NCBI GenBank assembly: GCA_900617975.1
Contig: UZAE01001123.1
Coordinates: 1-15,086, forward strand
Reading direction: 5' to 3'
Length of the DNA stretch: 15,086 bases
Source: Rodentolepis nana
Lineage: Eukaryota > Platyhelminthes > Cestoda > Cyclophyllidea > Hymenolepididae
Under the pieces are notes generated by a model. It saw only the letters and a list, made by a program, of their open reading frames with translations, did no database searches and had not been told where the DNA came from. Below, piece after piece: positions 1 through 9,183 of this stretch. How positions within the stretch are numbered: the first letter of the stretch is position 1; every line of letters begins with the position of its first letter. Both the position numbers and the translations under genes were made by a program.

Positions 1-202
1 TTCAACTAATACTAGGTTTGAGGGTGTTTATATAATTTCATTATCATTAGCCATCATGTAACCACCTTCTTAGTTATTCCTCTGAAAGCAGTTATCCAAA
101 AAACGATGGGTGATGACTTCTAATATCAACGAATTTCATATACTATTTGTCTATATACGTGCTGAATTATTATGTAAAATTGATTTATATGGAACGATAA
201 TA
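1..202. other. upstream AT-rich flank, no gene seen
   Basis: I see only AT-rich non-coding DNA between the window edge and the first retroposon copy. No open frame or RNA gene is recognisable in it. Confidence 0.5.
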
Positions 203-211
203 ATTTCATGG
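203..211 (+). repeat. target-site duplication, left of retroposon copy A
   Basis: The 9-mer ATTTCATGG ends exactly where the retroposon head begins and is repeated at 532-540 just after the AT-rich tail. A short direct repeat flanking the insert is what target-primed reverse transcription leaves. Nine bases in AT-rich DNA is suggestive, not decisive. Confidence 0.5.
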
Positions 212-531
212 GGTGTGCGATAGACTTACCTCCACGTGGTACACCCTGGGCAACGTAAACTCATACGACAAAAAGGTCTATTAACTGGCAGTTGACTTCT
301 GACTTCAAACTACCCTCACCCCATTGTATGTCATATTCTACTACTTTCACAGTACTCACCTCACCTTTTCTACTTTTGTGTCTGTCTCTTTTACATATTT
401 GAAACTCTCTTCTGTCCCCCCTCTCCCTCTCGACTTGTTTCACTTTGATATTCCTCCTCCTCTGTGAAGCCTGAAGTCAACTAAAGGGTTAATGATAGCT
501 CTCCCATTTGATATAAATAAATAATAATGTC
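212..531 (+). mobile_element. SINE-like retroposon, copy A (+ orientation)
   Basis: This ~320 bp element is clearly similar by eye to the reverse complements of 4799-5123 and 14630-14941. Its 5' head carries GCGATAGACTTACC and the palindrome CCACGTGG (232-239). The middle is pyrimidine-rich on this strand. The 3' end runs through AAGGGTTAATGATAG into an ATAAATAAATAATAA tail. All three copies begin at the same head and end in an AT-rich tail. That pattern fits a SINE-like retroposon better than randomly 5'-truncated LINEs. Inverted arms AGTTGACTTC (290-299) and GAAGTCAACT (473-482) lie inside. I see no convincing pol III A/B boxes, so the origin of the head (tRNA, 5S or other) is open. The minus-strand open frame across it is a by-product of the purine-rich strand, not a gene. 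Confidence 0.7.
290..482. repeat. inverted arms inside retroposon copy A
   Basis: Perfect 10-base arms AGTTGACTTC (290-299) and GAAGTCAACT (473-482) are complementary. Weaker pairing continues outward, with TATTAACTGGC at 279-289 against AAAGGGTTAATGATAG at 483-498, for an imperfect stem of about 25 bp. The same arms are recognisable in copies B and C with substitutions, so the fold may be part of the element's structure. They resemble MITE terminal repeats, but the direct repeats lie further out. Confidence 0.55.
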
Positions 532-540
532 ATTTCATGG
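532..540 (+). repeat. target-site duplication, right of retroposon copy A
   Basis: This is the second ATTTCATGG, matching 203-211, directly after the AT-rich tail of copy A. Confidence 0.5.
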
Positions 541-848
541 TTTAGGAGACCTCAAAGCAGGAAGTGATCGTATTCAACAACTTGAGAAGTGAAATAAGAC
601 CTTTCAGTTACCAATACCATCATTAATAAATTAGAAGGAAAGAATCTCACATGGTTGTTTCATACTCTTTAACGCATATGAAATTCCAAAAGGACGTGGT
701 CTCGATAGGAGATTTATCACCTTTTGCAGAGGTGAATATATTGATAAAACTTGGTCAAGTAAAACAGAAAGAAGCTCTTTCGTTCCCTCTGTAAAAAGAA
801 GATCTCAATGCGTAAATATAAAAAAAATCAAGTTTAATTCGATTTGAC
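541..848. other. 5' flank of the channel gene, nothing recognised
   Basis: The stretch is AT-rich and non-coding. I see no ORF of note, no RNA gene and no clear core promoter. It could hold distal promoter sequence of the channel gene or be plain intergenic DNA. Confidence 0.4.
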
Positions 849-890
849 GGGATTAGTAATCCAGTTTCTTCCAAACTTGGAACTAATCCC
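849..890. repeat. compact 42-nt hairpin
   Basis: The outer stem GGGATTAGT (849-857) pairs perfectly with ACTAATCCC (882-890). After a 2-nt bulge (858-859), TCCAGTTT (860-867) pairs with AAACTTGGA (873-881) with one bulged T. The 5-nt loop is CTTCC (868-872). About 17 paired bases in 42 nt is well above what this AT-rich background usually offers. It is short for an animal pre-miRNA, and pairing beyond the outer stem is weak. Its role is unknown. Confidence 0.55.
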
Positions 891-1934
891 CTCGATAAAT
901 ACACCAATGGCTGTTAATCATATTGACCTTAAACTCGTCCATCACCCATAAAAGATTTCACTGAAAGAACATGGAGCGAATTTCACAAACTAGTGCATTC
1001 TCCTATGCGTTATCACGCACATAAAAATGTTGACCAATTTACTAGCATGCGCCATCAATTGTCTAGGTGATTTTCATCTCTATCCCATTCAAGCCATTGT
1101 GGAGGTTTTTAGGCTGATTAGTCACCAAAATTTAATGGATAAACCGTTAAATAGAGTGCGTTGAAAATTTGCGCGTCTATAAAATTTGGTTTGTTGCATA
1201 AACAAGAAAATAGCTACAGTTATTTAATCGAACTGAAGCGCCCTATTAGTGCCACTTATCACAGCTGCGTTGAAATGCTAGCTATGGAGAGGGACATGCG
1301 TACAACTGTCCACCAACTTGCATCTCCAGAGATTTGAATTGATCGATGATTTCCATTCAAGCATTTACCTAGATTAGAGAATGAAGGCAGAACAGTGGTT
1401 TGGCCACTCTCGTGTCGGCATAATTTACGTGTCGCGTTATAATGTTCAGATGTTCACATCCATTCTTTGACCTCTACATTTCTACAAGAGTAGCAATCTT
1501 CAATGCTAAATGAAAAAAAATTGACTTGTGTGAATGATCACTCCAAGTCGATATATTTCTTTTTATTTCAATAGGATTGAATTGACAGTTGAATTTCGAT
1601 CTGATGATTTTGTCACCTTTACAATTTTTTTTCAAACCGGCTATAGCTTTAGTATTCTTTGGGAACGCATATCATTTTATACATGAGATGGCCGAAAAAC
1701 GTGTGGATTTATGAAAAAAAGCATCATATGTCGTATTCAATTGCACCGCCTGATTTTATGCCAAAATGCCCAATGGAAAGGCACATGAGGCTATCCAATC
1801 GCATTGCTTTGACCAAAGGAAAAACCAGCGCGCAATTTAAAACAGATCGGCAACACATATGCCTACACACTCAGGAGTCATTAAATGGCAATCAAGAGAT
1901 TCTTGCAACAAATTATATTTCTTTTATTATCTGA
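891..1934. other. presumed promoter / 5' UTR region of the channel gene
   Basis: No protein-coding segment is supported in this ~1 kb lying directly upstream of the first coding exon. It should contain the transcription start and 5' UTR unless further upstream non-coding exons exist. TATA-like strings (for example TATAAAA near 1179) are expected by chance at this base composition, so I do not call a promoter. A 91-codon open frame at 1659-1934 has no recognisable domain and is out of frame with the channel exon. Confidence 0.35.
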
Positions 1935-1948
1935 ATGAATGAATGAAT
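1933..1948 (+). repeat. TGAA tandem repeat at the start codon
   Basis: Four-base units (GAAT/TGAA) repeat through the translation start and place ATGs every 4 bases at 1935, 1939 and 1943, one in each reading frame. A slippage change of one unit would alter which ATG is in frame with the channel. Confidence 0.7.
1935..1946 (+). promoter_or_regulatory. minimal uORF overlapping the main start
   Basis: ATG AAT GAA TGA encodes Met-Asn-Glu and stop, in another frame. Its stop codon overlaps the ATG at 1943. A second out-of-frame uORF (1939-1962, seven codons) spans both candidate starts. The contexts at 1935 and 1939 are weak, whereas ATG 1952 lies in ACCATGG. This suggests leaky scanning to 1952, provided the mature mRNA includes this segment. 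Confidence 0.35.
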
Positions 1949-2924
1949 ACCATGGATATTGAAAAGGTACAGCTTGTTCCAAAGAAATCCCAATTAACGC
2001 CCCCTGAAGGTGATTGTAAACTAGCAAGAATCAATGAGGTAGAAGGTGGAGAGACGACTCCCATTACATCCGTTTTCCCAAACAATAAGTCTTTGGAAGA
2101 ATTCTTATTTATTGAAACACCTCCTGATGCTCCTATGCCATCAACTTCCTCCTATGTTTCCTCTCGACCGTCGACTGCTGGTCCAGCTTCAAAGTCCACC
2201 CATGTAGAACGCATTCCCACGGACCCTTTAAGCGGTGTCTTCTATAAGGACTTCCCATCAACAAGTCCACTCCACGGTCCTATTAATACCAATCCAACAA
2301 GCATAGGCAATCTACCCCCTACCTATCATTCGGATACTAATTTAGCTACTCAAGCCGTCTCTTCACCAATTATCATTCGAACACCCTGTCAGACTGCTGA
2401 AAGTACTGCGGAGATTGTTCACCTTCCTCCTCATCCTCCTCCTCCTTCTCAGGGACCAAATACACATTTGAATGTTCGAGTTAAGGATCGAGGTATCTCC
2501 GCCTCTCTGGATGATTTACAAGATGTTAACTTTTGCCTAGCTCTTGAAAATCCACATAAAATAGACAACAATGATTCCTTGGATCCATCCACCTCTATGA
2601 AAAAACCCTTCATATTCAGGACGGTATCAGACTCCACGGAGGAAAGACCCATTTCTGATGCGGAAATGAAACGATTGAGGGAAAAAGGTGCTGCTGCGTG
2701 TTATAGTAATAACTCACGGCGTCGTTATTGCTGTGATGATGAAATGCCGATGCAACTTAAAGTAGGATCATTATGTGGCCGGTGCGCTTGCATTGAGGAT
2801 GACTGTTCCTGTCGCAAGCACGCAGTTTCTGTGGCAAATTTACCAAGTTTGAGGAAGGGTCGTCGAACCCCTGGACTTGATGAAATTAGTTATGATTTCA
2901 TGCGGGCTAGCGGAGCTATATCAG
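1943..2924 (+). CDS. SK calcium-activated K+ channel, coding exon 1 (cytoplasmic N-terminus)
   Basis: This exon encodes residues 1-327 plus one base of codon 328. It is the N-terminal part of an SK channel, placed by its in-frame splicing to exon 3, which carries the family signature. An in-frame stop (1940-1942) precedes ATG 1943. The second Met at 1952 has the better context (ACCATGG) and is probably the main start, which would drop three residues. The region is Ser/Thr/Pro-rich and probably disordered, with a proline run HLPPHPPPP (160-168) that could bind SH3, WW or EVH1 domains. It also has a cysteine cluster: CC at 263-264, then C278-x2-C281-x-C283-x4-C288-x-C290. The donor TCAG|GTAAAC splits a codon after its first base. 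Reading through it adds 13 residues before a stop at 2963-2965, so intron retention would give a soluble fragment. The exon is richer in GC than its flanks. I recognise no domain in the exon itself. Confidence 0.8.
2729..2812 (+). other. cysteine-rich patch in the channel N-terminus
   Basis: Residues 263-290 contain seven cysteines: CC at 263-264, then C278, C281, C283, C288 and C290, mixed with acidic residues (ACIEDDCSC) and followed by basic ones (RKH). The spacing C-x2-C-x-C-x4-C-x-C suggests metal binding or palmitoylation. I know of no such module as a standard part of SK channels. Confidence 0.45.
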
Positions 2925-4785
2925 GTAAACCCTATTGGCAATATTTTCACCATCTACTTGTGTAATTACCGTTGTTTTAAGCAATTATTTCACTTTAATG
3001 AGCATTTGTTATTAAAAAGCGACAATATCGCTTTTCAAGGGAAAAGCGGGGGCTTTAAATTAAAACTTTTACAGTCCGTGGTAATTTTTTACATTTTGCA
3101 TTTCAAAATTTTGGTCTTCTTCTCTATTTAAACCCCATATACACGCTGTACTATTTTTATTTTTCTTCTTGATTAAAGTTTAAAATCATATTTTGAATGT
3201 ATAACTCAATTTAACAAGGAAGTCGGTGCAATAATGTTAGGATATTCTCCATACTTAATGAATTTTCAAGGCAAAATTTGATTCAGGTGAAGAAACCATT
3301 TTTTCTCAAGGTATTCTGATACACTTAAATACAAGTCGGCAAACTATAATGACTAAATTATATTGCATACTTCGCATGGTAACAGTAGTGAGTCTTTCAT
3401 TTACCATGCTCATTTTAAATAACGTTGTTTGTAATGAAAAATTTTATCATTAAAATCTTTAGCTAAAACAGCTGTTAACTATATATAAGAGGATTCATAA
3501 ACACATAGTTATAAATTTCAAAAAATATATAATCTACAGATGAAAGGTTTACATTTACTCATTTGTTAAAATAATTATTAGAATTTTAATTGACAATTAG
3601 ATCTTGATTTCCATCTCCAACTAAACGTTTCTAAATCTTCTATTTAAAATTATTTGTACGTGGAATAAAAGGGTGCATGAAAGATTCATTTTTTGATAAT
3701 TTGGAAGCAATTAAATCACCTACTTCAAATACATGAGCACATTTTTAGAATTGGCCATTGACAATCAGATAAATTTTAAATTTAATTTTATGATTCACTC
3801 AGTTCTGCTAATTGCTATACTTTTTTGTGTAATAAAACAACTGAAAGTTAATGCATTCTACGGAAGGCAAAGGAAATAGATAATTGACAAGAGCATTACT
3901 TAATTGGAATTAGCGAAAATATTCCAGACATTATCAACTGACAACTGTTTGACATTGACTCAATGAAAACGACCCAATCTTCAACTTGATTTTGTGTGTC
4001 ACCTGTTCCTGGATTCTTAAGCCCATCAATTCCATTGTTGCTGAGACTTTATGTTGAGCACGATTTTCACTAATAAGGAACTTTCGGACAAGTTGCACCA
4101 GCGAGTTTCAAAGAATACTTATATTATTTGAATTCACTTCTCCATAAGCTCCATTACACAGTGGTCCCGGCAAATTCTACAAAAAGTTTGTCCATTTTAA
4201 TTTCATTATTTTCAATACAGGTGCCCTCTATCTGACTAATTAACTTAACCTATTCTTTTTTATAATAAATAAAAGTCGAATAAATGCATCAGGAGAATAA
4301 TTTAAGGCTTTTTTTAATAGATTAATCAATTTTTTGATGCCAGCTTTATTAACAGCCCTTCAATTCAAGCTGTGTGATTCGTATATTATTGTTGTGGAAC
4401 ACAATTTAAACAAATTAAATTTGATGCCTACCTAATTAATTAAATCACCGAAGTCTTGATTACTTCTAAAATCTCATCTGGAAAGCTCAAAGTCAATTGT
4501 CTAATTAGGACTTTAACTCAGAGACCTAAAAGGTAATTTTTTAGATTCTATCACTTTAACTTGTTATAGCATATTAAATTAATTAATTTAAGTTATGAAA
4601 CCTTTCGATTGCCTACTCTACGTTTTTCCTGCTCACGTCAAATAAATCACCTTCTAGCCCAATCATTCAGGGGATATTTTTGTGGATAAAGTAGTCAGTG
4701 GAACTTCAATGTTTTACTGCTATATTATGATATATTATCTTATATATTTCCTCCTCTGATAACATTGCAAATACAAAATCAACAA

Positions 4786-4798
4786 GGACACTAATATT
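4786..4798 (+). repeat. target-site duplication, left of retroposon copy B
   Basis: The 13-mer GGACACTAATATT is repeated exactly at 5124-5136 on the other side of the element. A 13-base perfect direct repeat at the two borders is strong evidence for LINE-type, target-primed insertion and fixes the ends of the element. Confidence 0.85.
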
Positions 4799-5123
4799 TA
4801 TATGAAATGGCAGGCGTTTTGATAGTTATCATTAGCCCTTTAGATGCCTTCAGGCTTCACATAGGGGAGGAGGAACATAAAAGTGAAAAACGTCGAGATG
4901 GGGGAGGGGCAGGGACAGAAGAGTGTTCCAAAGATGTAAAAGGGACAGACAGAAAGTTGGAATAAAGGTGAGGTGAGTACGGTTGAAGTAGTCGAATTTG
5001 ACTTACAGTGGGGTGATGGTAGTTTGGAGTCTGAAGTCAACTGCCGATTAATAGACTTTTTTGCTACATGAGTATACGTTGTGCAGGGTGCACCACGTGG
5101 AGGTAAGTCTATCGCCAACCCTT
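4799..5123 (-). mobile_element. SINE-like retroposon, copy B (- orientation), in intron 1
   Basis: This is the best-defined copy: 325 bp between perfect 13-bp duplications. On the minus strand it begins AAGGGTTGGCGATAGACTTACC and ends in CCATTTCATATA, with a shorter AT tail than copies A and C. It lies antisense to the channel gene. The gene-sense strand therefore carries the purine-rich tract (about 4864-4975) and, near its end, CAG (5084-5086), a 16-nt block with palindromes GGTGCACC and CCACGTGG, and the consensus donor GAG|GTAAGT at 5103. The minus-strand open frame at 4840-5118 lies wholly inside the repeat and is not a gene. Confidence 0.85.
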
Positions 5124-5136
5124 GGACACTAATATT
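5124..5136 (+). repeat. target-site duplication, right of retroposon copy B
   Basis: This is the second exact copy of GGACACTAATATT (first at 4786-4798), adjoining the 5' head of the minus-strand element. Confidence 0.85.
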
Positions 5137-5872
5137 GATTCTGCTTGCGGGTACTCGACTTTCAGTGTTTAATTTTTTATTATGGAAGCGAATTTTTTAT
5201 ACAGTCATGTTTAACCTGGGGTCTTAATGGTATTTTTACAAAAAAACAAATTCTTTTATCTCCTAAAGCTAAAGCCCAATGTAGAACAGTGATAGCAGCG
5301 TTATTCCAGAGAGAATTTTGACATAATGTTTCATCGCAAGACATGACTTTGACATCACGTCTCATGGGGGTGACTTTTCTTACATTTATAAAAGCCTAAT
5401 TTTTAAGAATTTTTTTCTCTGCCCAAAAAATGTTGATTATATTCATTTTCTAGATAGTACCGTATTGATGCGATTTTTTTCTGAATCATTAAATTATGGT
5501 TCAAAACTATTTATGCCTACCTTACTGCTTTATATAAAATCTTGGATACATTATTAAACCAGAAGAAAATGGCGATTTTTTATCAAATGAACATTTATTT
5601 AACTAAACAGAACTAATGAAGACAATTTTTGGTCTTTCAGATGGCGATATATTTTATTTTAATACTAATTTCTGGATAAATCAATTTTATTTAATTAAAA
5701 CTAAAGTTATTAACAGTCTGTTACATTCTGTATTTGCGAATTCATAAACCCTTGAAAAAATTTTTAAATAGAGAGAGATTTTTGCTATTTAGTCTCAGAC
5801 ATTAATAAATGTCTTGCCTAACATCCTAGAGAAAGTATTTTTCCGAAATGAGAGTTTATCGGATTGATGGAA

Positions 5873-5899
5873 GTGTGTGTTTGTGTGTGTGTGTGTGTG
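5873..5899. repeat. GT dinucleotide microsatellite
   Basis: A run of (GT)n interrupted by one extra TT, inside intron 1. It is likely length-polymorphic. Confidence 0.9.
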
Positions 5900-7134
5900 C
5901 AAGAAATGAGCAAGAATTTCCATGAGGACTGAATTCAAAGTTTGGATTCATTAACGAATTGCAAAATTACTGTAACAGTATCGATATTGTAACTTCACTT
6001 GATAACTGCAAAACCGTTAGGACGTTGGAAATATGGGCTTGGGCGTTTCAAATGTGCAGAACATCTTTGTATTCTGTGAGATAGATTGTGTCACAAAGAA
6101 TTTATGTGCACATTTTGATGCAAGAAATTAAAGGTGCACTAAAGTGAATTTTTATGAAACATTTTCCCAGATAGCCTTTATGTTCTCTTTGTGCTTTAAA
6201 TCAATCGAAAATCTTAAATTAACACCTTGTTGCTAACACCTACAACTAGCTTCAAATAACAATTGCCGGAATTGCAAATTTTGTTTCAGATTTTTCAAGA
6301 TAGTTCTCATTTTATTCACTAAGAATTTGTCTTTATTTGCTTTTCAATGTCACTTAGGGTAGATTTTTAAAAGAGCATATTCTGATTGGCAGGAGAAACA
6401 AGCAGAATTAACTCGTACATGTTCTATATTATAATATTTTATTTACTTTATGTTAAAAAATTGGCTGATAAAAAACAATGTGTTAATTTATGCAAGATAT
6501 GTTAGAAAATTTAGAAATTACTAAGTGGGAAAAAGGAAGCAAGATCGACCATTATCTTTTAATTTTAAGTTTTCGGCAGAGCGAATTTTATAATTAAACA
6601 AAATTTCAACCGATGTTATCTCCTCCTTTAAACTGAGATTTCAAAATTAAATGATCTTGCAATTTAAATCCTTGAGATTGGCAATGGCCTTCAGCTGGAA
6701 CTTAGGTTTGAAGAGGAGAAAAGTTTGAATGTTGAAATTTATTCCCCTTTCCCAAACCTCGTTCTTTCAACTCCTAAGTTACTCTAGTTCACTAACAGAG
6801 CCGCCATTTTAAGTGTCAAAGCAAATGGCTTAAAATTTGAACGCCGATTTGTGACTCAACATATTATAGTATGCGAACTTACAGTGGGGGGGTATTTTAA
6901 ATCGTATTGTTCAGGAGACTGCAAAGAAAATTTGTAAATAAAACGTTCATTGCCACCTTTTCCAGTACGAAATGATTCATTATTGAAAAGTTTGCAGAAG
7001 AAAAGCGTTTTTCATTATTTATTTGAAAATTGATCCTTAAAATAAATTAAATTTTAATTTTAGCTTTCTTTTACTAAAACATTGCGCCACTTACACACAT
7101 GTATTACGAAACCTAAAAGAATATTATTGTCATT

Positions 7135-7525
7135 AACTCGAATCATTATATACTTTACTTGAAAAATTCATTGCTTTCAAATTGTACATGCTCAGCACCA
7201 TTGAGGAAAGAATTAGCCAAATTTGCTGCGGTTTAAAAAGGTATAAAAATGCGATGCCCATAGGGGACTAAATGACTCTCTTCAATAATGACAACAATAA
7301 ATTTCATTTAACTTTTAGATAAAAGATGATTGTACGAGTATTATTTTTACAAAGTGTGTTTTAAACCTCTGGTCAACAATATATAAGTTCTGTGGAGACG
7401 TGAAACGATGACGACATCTCGAGGGATTTGCAACTCCTCAACTAGTCAGAATTGTATTTTTTTTCCGAAATCGAAAGCATTTACCATTAATTGATCATTA
7501 CATAAATAAAGGCAATTTTCGACAA
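7135..7525 (+). repeat. dispersed repeat family 2, copy 1 (intron 1)
   Basis: This segment aligns along its length, roughly 70% by eye, with 13545-13950 in the same orientation. Exact shared blocks include AATGCGATGCCCA (7248-7260 and 13664-13676) and GAGACGTGAAACGA (7395-7408 and 13805-13818). Others are GTGTTTTAAA, TGTACGAGT and TTTCATTTAAC. Both ends fade out gradually, so the borders are approximate. I see no terminal repeats, tail, target duplication or conserved reading frame, so the class is unknown. It could be an old transposon fragment or a local duplication. Confidence 0.65.
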
Positions 7526-8158
7526 TTTTAATATTAAATCATTAATCTCATATTTTTGTCGCATTTTAAACTTATTGATCACGAAAATTGACCTTCTCTT
7601 CACAATTATTGTCCAAATTTAATTACTTCAACGAATTTTTCGGCATTTTCTTATATTTTGTTTAAATCTCGTTGGTCAAATAAAAATTTATGAATTTCGA
7701 TGTCTGGGATAATTGAGATTCATTTGGAACTTAAAACCGCCACTTCATTTTCGGAAATTAGTTTTGGCGCCATAAACTTGCCTGAAGTAAAACCCACGAA
7801 ATTATTTAGTGAACATTAATTCTGTTAAGTAAATAACTCTTTTAATCGAATTTAGTAATAATTCACCAAACCCTGCTCAAATTGTGTAATTATGGAGTCA
7901 TTTTTAAAGCTCCGAAAACTCCCATCTTTAACTGATGGGAAATAATATCTTTTCTGAACCGACAAGAAAAAGGACGACCATATTGAGCCAAACTGTTAAT
8001 CTCCATTGGCAGGTATTTTACTGATCAAATAGTTTTCACCACAATCTAAATCGGACTTGTGCCCTATTCGTCTAATACGTCTTTAAATGAAGGAACACAT
8101 GCCAAACCAGGTTTTCAAACCAAAATATTGATTAAAAGTCACTCAGTAAAGTAATAAA

Positions 8159-8182
8159 CGTTTTCAATCGTTATTGAAAACG
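8159..8182. repeat. short perfect hairpin in intron 1
   Basis: CGTTTTCAAT (8159-8168) and ATTGAAAACG (8173-8182) form a perfect 10-bp stem around a 4-nt CGTT loop. No T-run or other signal suggests a function. Confidence 0.6.
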
Positions 8183-9183
8183 GTTCATAAAATTCGATTC
8201 TTCTGGCGTCTGCAGTAATTAAAAACTTATGGATACTATTAAAGGAAAATTCTAGATTGCCTCATTGCGTATTGCGTAATATACTGAACATACTATTATT
8301 CACTGCAGCGTTTTAATATTCGAATTTAATGAAATTCCTCCTAGGTTCTTGAGTAAGAATCCACTGACCGACGATCATTCTCCATGAGACTGTGAAATGG
8401 ACAGGTATTATCTATCTAGAAAGTTAGATAAACGTCCTTAATAAAATTAAACTATTTGAACATACGTCTTTTTTTTACTTTAACTTAAAATAATACACTA
8501 GAAATGTAAAATAGTAAACCCCCCGTCTCTCCCCAAAAAAGAACGCTTAAGGCAGTCGATGTCTCGAGAAGTTAGATTTCATCCGGTTGCTAAAATTATT
8601 CCTTTCAGTAGGGCTCGTTTACTGGTTACATAACACTACAAAACGTTTAAACGCTATATTTAGCTGAAAAAATCGTTCCCGTTCGAAGTTGTCTGAAATT
8701 TTCATATGAATGCCTGTGAAAACTGCTCGTATTCCTTAAGGATTTATTAATGATCGAATAAAAAATTAAGTTTGCTCACATAAGATGGCTCTGCATTGGG
8801 AAAAAATCAATGATGAATATTGAGAGTTAAATAATTTAAAATTTGTGGGATTTTATTTATCTCTCTGTTAATCCCATTTATAGAAGCTAATATTCAATCC
8901 AAAATAAAACGAAAAAGGGTCCTATATATAACCCAATTTAATTAAATGTATCATTATCTATCAAGCATATTACTGAAACAGTTAGGTAAATTCAATGATG
9001 GTATTTTTACACTTTTAGTTATGATTTATGATTATTGCAACATAATTGCCCCATTTAAATGGTCTACACTAATGGATATTCTCTTTTCCATTATAAAGGG
9101 CAGTATTATTTTTTATTTTTTAATTACATATTAAAGAGAAAAGTTGAGCAGCTATAACAAATTTCTTGAATTATAATTTGTAG

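Larger units (their letters stand above)
2925..9183 (+). other. intron 1 of the SK channel gene (6259 bp)
   Basis: The borders are GTAAAC at the 5' end and TTGTAG at the 3' end. Removing it joins G|GC into a glycine codon and keeps a frame that is open through exon 2. It contains retroposon copy B, a GT microsatellite and one copy of repeat family 2. The stretches 2925-4785, 5137-5872, 5900-7134 and 7526-9183 hold AT-rich DNA in which I see no gene. Short open frames (for example 8946-9134) are very AT-rich and look like chance. Confidence 0.75.

Noticed and set aside
212..531. MITE (DNA transposon) reading of the retroposon family
   Set aside because: The inverted arms are internal, not terminal. 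The copies have AT-rich tails and direct repeats of differing length (9 and 13 bp), which favours retroposition.
1659..1934. 91-codon open frame just upstream of the channel start
   Set aside because: It shows no recognisable domain or coding-like composition, and it is in a different frame from exon 1 with no splice link. Its position next to the real start looks coincidental, though I cannot exclude a uORF.
5098..5108. Spliced-leader RNA gene suggested by GAG|GTAAGT after a conserved block
   Set aside because: The sequence upstream of the donor does not resemble flatworm spliced leaders I know, there is no Sm-type site in the right place, and the block is part of a dispersed repeat.
4840..5118. 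92-codon minus-strand open frame
   Set aside because: It lies wholly inside retroposon copy B. The equivalent frames in the other copies differ, so it is a by-product of a pyrimidine-rich repeat strand.
5270..5284. 15-base near-match (14 of 15) with 13930-13944
   Set aside because: The similarity does not extend on either side, so I treat it as chance and not a third copy of repeat family 2.
5180..5365. 61-codon minus-strand open frame with fairly balanced composition
   Set aside because: It matched no family I know and has no second copy in the window. It sits in intron 1 with no splice or start context that supports it.
8946..9134. 62-codon hydrophobic open frame near the end of intron 1
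   Set aside because: Very AT-rich, with hydrophobicity explained by T-rich codons. It does not resemble any SK transmembrane segment and has no matching splice phase.
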